A DNA stretch of 6,212 nucleotides, from positions 1 to 6,212 of the forward strand of contig CAKTYF010000117.1 of the NCBI GenBank assembly GCA_934631995.1, in the 5' to 3' direction. Shown here in pieces: positions 5,029 through 6,212 of the stretch. The notes beneath the pieces were generated by a model. That model searched no databases. It was not told where the DNA came from and was given only the letters and a program-made list of their open reading frames with translations. Position numbers and translations under genes: made by a program. The stretch is from an uncultured Eggerthellaceae bacterium (GTDB lineage Bacteria > Actinomycetota > Coriobacteriia > Coriobacteriales > Eggerthellaceae). Position 1 is the stretch's first letter; every line of letters begins with the position of its first letter.

Positions 5029-5784
5029 TTACAGCACCTCCTTGTCTTCGACGGTGCCATTATAATGGCTGATAAGAAGCTTTGTTGCCGTGCTCTGCGG
5101 GTTTTCGAACACGTCCATGGTGGGACCGACCTCGGCAATTTTGCCATGATCGATAACGGCAATGCGGTTGCAGGCACGCTTCGCCACGTCAAGCGAGTGC
5201 GTGATCATGACCATAGTCACGCCCAGCTCGCGATTGATGTCGCGCAGCAAATCCAGAATCTGGATGGTCGTGCGGCTGTCAAGGGCGCTGGTTGCCTCGT
5301 CGCACAGCATGATCTTAGGCTGGTTCACCAGGGCGCGCGCAATGGCAACGCGCTGTTGCTGACCGCCGGAAAGTTCACTGGGGTAGCTCTTCGCCTTGTC
5401 GGCAATGCCCACGCGTTCCAGCAGCTCAAGCGCACGTTTCTGGTCCTTTTCGCCACGAATCTCCAGGGGGAACATAACGTTTTTCAGCACGGTGCTCTGC
5501 TGGAACAGGCTGAAATGCTGGAAAATCATGCCCACGCTGCTGCGGAACTCGCGCAGCGCCTTGCCGGAATATTCGGTCACATCTTTCCCGTCGATGACGA
5601 TATTGCCCGAGCTGGGCTTTTCCAGCATGTTGATGCAGCGCACCAGCGTGGATTTGCCCGCACCAGATTCACCGATGATGCCAAAGATGTCGCCGTCCTC
5701 AATGGTGAGGCTTACGTGGTCAAGCGCCGCGAATTCGCCTTCGCGCGTGCTGTAAACCTTGGAAATGTCGTTAATCTCAATCAT
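5029..5784 (-). CDS. metN: Methionine-type ABC importer ATPase MetN, short form
   Basis: This encodes 251 residues. It is the cytoplasmic ATP-hydrolysing subunit that drives MetI. All nucleotide-binding motifs are intact: Walker A GESGAGKST (38-46), Q-loop Q89, signature LSGGQ (138-142), Walker B IMLCDE with D162 and E163, and switch H196. The N-terminal MIEINDISKVY and the GIIGESGAGKSTLVRCINML block are typical of MetN. The E. coli protein is about 343 residues and has a C-terminal NIL domain that binds methionine and shuts transport down. Here the chain ends shortly after the ATPase fold (STATKLLISHYNG ...), so that domain is absent. The frame reaches a normal stop that abuts metI, so this is a natural short form rather than a visible frameshift. 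The ribosome-binding site is weak (aagg about 11 bases before ATG). Confidence 0.92.
   Translation of the reverse strand: MIEINDISKVYSTREGEFAALDHVSLTIEDGDIFGIIGESGAGKSTLVRCINMLEKPSSGNIVIDGKDVTEYSGKALREFRSSVGMIFQHFSLFQQSTVLKNVMFPLEIRGEKDQKRALELLERVGIADKAKSYPSELSGGQQQRVAIARALVNQPKIMLCDEATSALDSRTTIQILDLLRDINRELGVTMVMITHSLDVAKRACNRIAVIDHGKIAEVGPTMDVFENPQSTATKLLISHYNGTVEDKEVL
5035..5043 (-). promoter_or_regulatory. Strong ribosome-binding site of metI inside metN
   Basis: On the minus strand AAGGAGGTG lies in the last codons of metN, 6 bases before the metI ATG. It fixes the metI start and suggests re-initiation or coupled translation, suiting the 1:1 need for ATPase and permease subunits. Confidence 0.8.
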
Positions 5785-5928
5785 GTATCAATCAAGCCTT
5801 ATTCGCAGGTCAAGGATGTCGGACCTGCGCCCGGCATCCTTGACGTGTTTGCAACTGTTGTTGTGAGCCTTCCCATTATCCTCGCTTATCAGAGGAAAGG
5901 GAAGAGGGGAGATCGAAGAACTTAAAGC
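5785..5928 (-). other. Folded spacer between metQ and metN
   Basis: These 144 bases separate the binding-protein gene from the ATPase gene. The metN-proximal part (5804-5844) can form a 10-bp perfect stem (5809-5818 with 5835-5844), extendable by 3 pairs past one mismatch. It can instead form an 8-bp stem (5804-5811 with 5822-5829). The two share bases 5809-5811, so they compete. A further imperfect hairpin (5869-5874 with 5899-5904, and 5879-5883 with 5892-5896) lies just after metQ. None is followed by a U-run, so these are not standard terminators. They could protect the 3' end of metQ mRNA or lower expression of metN/metI relative to metQ. I see no convincing internal promoter. Confidence 0.6.
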
Positions 5929-6212
5929 TTAGAACAGGGGGACAACAGCGCCTTGGTAGGTGTCCTCCATGTACTGCTTGACCTCGGGGGAAGTCAGCGC
6001 CTTGTACAGAGCCTGAATCTTGGGGCTGTCCTGATTGCCGTCCTTCACAACCAGCACGTTGCCGTACTGACCAGCCACCAGGCCTTCGGAAGACTCAATG
6101 GCCAGGGCAGACTTGATGTCAATGCCGGCAGAGATAGCGTAGTTGCCGTTGATCACGCCGAAGTCGCAGTCAGCAAGCACATGGGGAACGTTAGCAGCTT
6201 CGACTTCCTTGA
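5929..6212 (-). CDS. metQ: Methionine-type substrate-binding protein MetQ (C-terminal part)
   Basis: The last 94 residues are seen. The frame is open to the right edge, so the start and lipoprotein signal are outside the window. The sequence VEAANVPHVLADCDFGVING followed by NYAISAGI is the recognisable C-terminal lobe of the MetQ/NlpA family, whose members hold methionine or related amino acids on the outer face of the membrane for MetNI. It ends with the family-like ... SPEVKQYMEDTYQGAVVPLF. An internal GTG at 6178-6180 is in frame but is not the start, since family-like sequence continues upstream. The gene stands first of the three seen here, ahead of metN and metI, with a 144-base spacer. 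In the E. coli-type order metNIQ it is last. Confidence 0.93.
   Translation of the reverse strand, partial: KEVEAANVPHVLADCDFGVINGNYAISAGIDIKSALAIESSEGLVAGQYGNVLVVKDGNQDSPKIQALYKALTSPEVKQYMEDTYQGAVVPLF

Noticed and set aside
5785..5813. TTGACC followed 17 bases later by TGATAC on the minus strand, considered as a metN promoter
   Set aside because: The -10 match is only 2 of 6 and abuts the ATG, which would leave no leader.
5065..5925. A 286-codon plus-strand frame
   Set aside because: It is antisense to metN and the spacer. metN has every ABC ATPase motif, so this is a shadow frame produced by GC-rich third positions.
1..6212. CRISPR array, insertion sequence or phage genes
   Set aside because: No regularly spaced repeats, transposase, integrase or structural phage motifs are seen on either strand.

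Overview
The window looks like chromosome of a moderately GC-rich bacterium with Gram-positive-type genes. My best guess is an actinobacterium of the Coriobacteriia/Eggerthellaceae kind. That guess rests on the style of the small lipoproteins (one with a D-x-D-x-D-G calcium-type motif), the Ig-repeat surface protein and the MetQ/MetN/MetI sequences. It is an inference and no 16S or other marker is present. Composition is uneven: one 60-base line sampled in the left half (781-840) is 43% GC, and one sampled in metN (5281-5340) is 65% GC. The left part therefore reads as accessory and the right part as core.

Left block (1-1774). A gene enters from the left edge and ends at 746. It encodes the C-terminal end of a surface protein with tandem Ig-like repeats and a small His/Cys module at the very C-terminus. 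Eight bases after its stop comes a gene for a small two-helix membrane protein of unknown function (755-1348). This converges, with 12 bases between stops, on a minus-strand gene for a zinc-ribbon plus TM2-domain membrane protein (1361-1774).

Middle block (1775-4112). About 590 bases without a convincing gene hold two diverged 52-bp sequences in inverted orientation, a short direct repeat and a plausible promoter. Two unrelated-looking small lipoprotein genes follow on the plus strand (2365-2952 and 3054-3857). The second is preceded by a 24-codon open frame that has its own ribosome-binding site and ends in an ATGA overlap with the lipoprotein start, suggesting translational coupling. After it comes about 255 bases with only a 9-bp triplicate.

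Right block (4113-6212), all minus strand. A tRNA-Thr(CGT) gene has a recognisable promoter and a strong intrinsic terminator. Upstream of it lies a methionine-type ABC importer in the order metQ (cut by the right edge), metN, metI. MetQ binds the substrate outside the membrane, MetI is the permease and MetN the ATPase. metN and metI are joined stop-to-start with a strong internal ribosome-binding site. metQ is separated from metN by 144 bases with inverted repeats that could fold in two competing ways. MetN is short and has no C-terminal regulatory (NIL) domain.

I do not see a defence, mobile or secretion system. The best leads are the inverted 52-bp repeats, the coupled 24-codon frame and the folded metQ-metN spacer.
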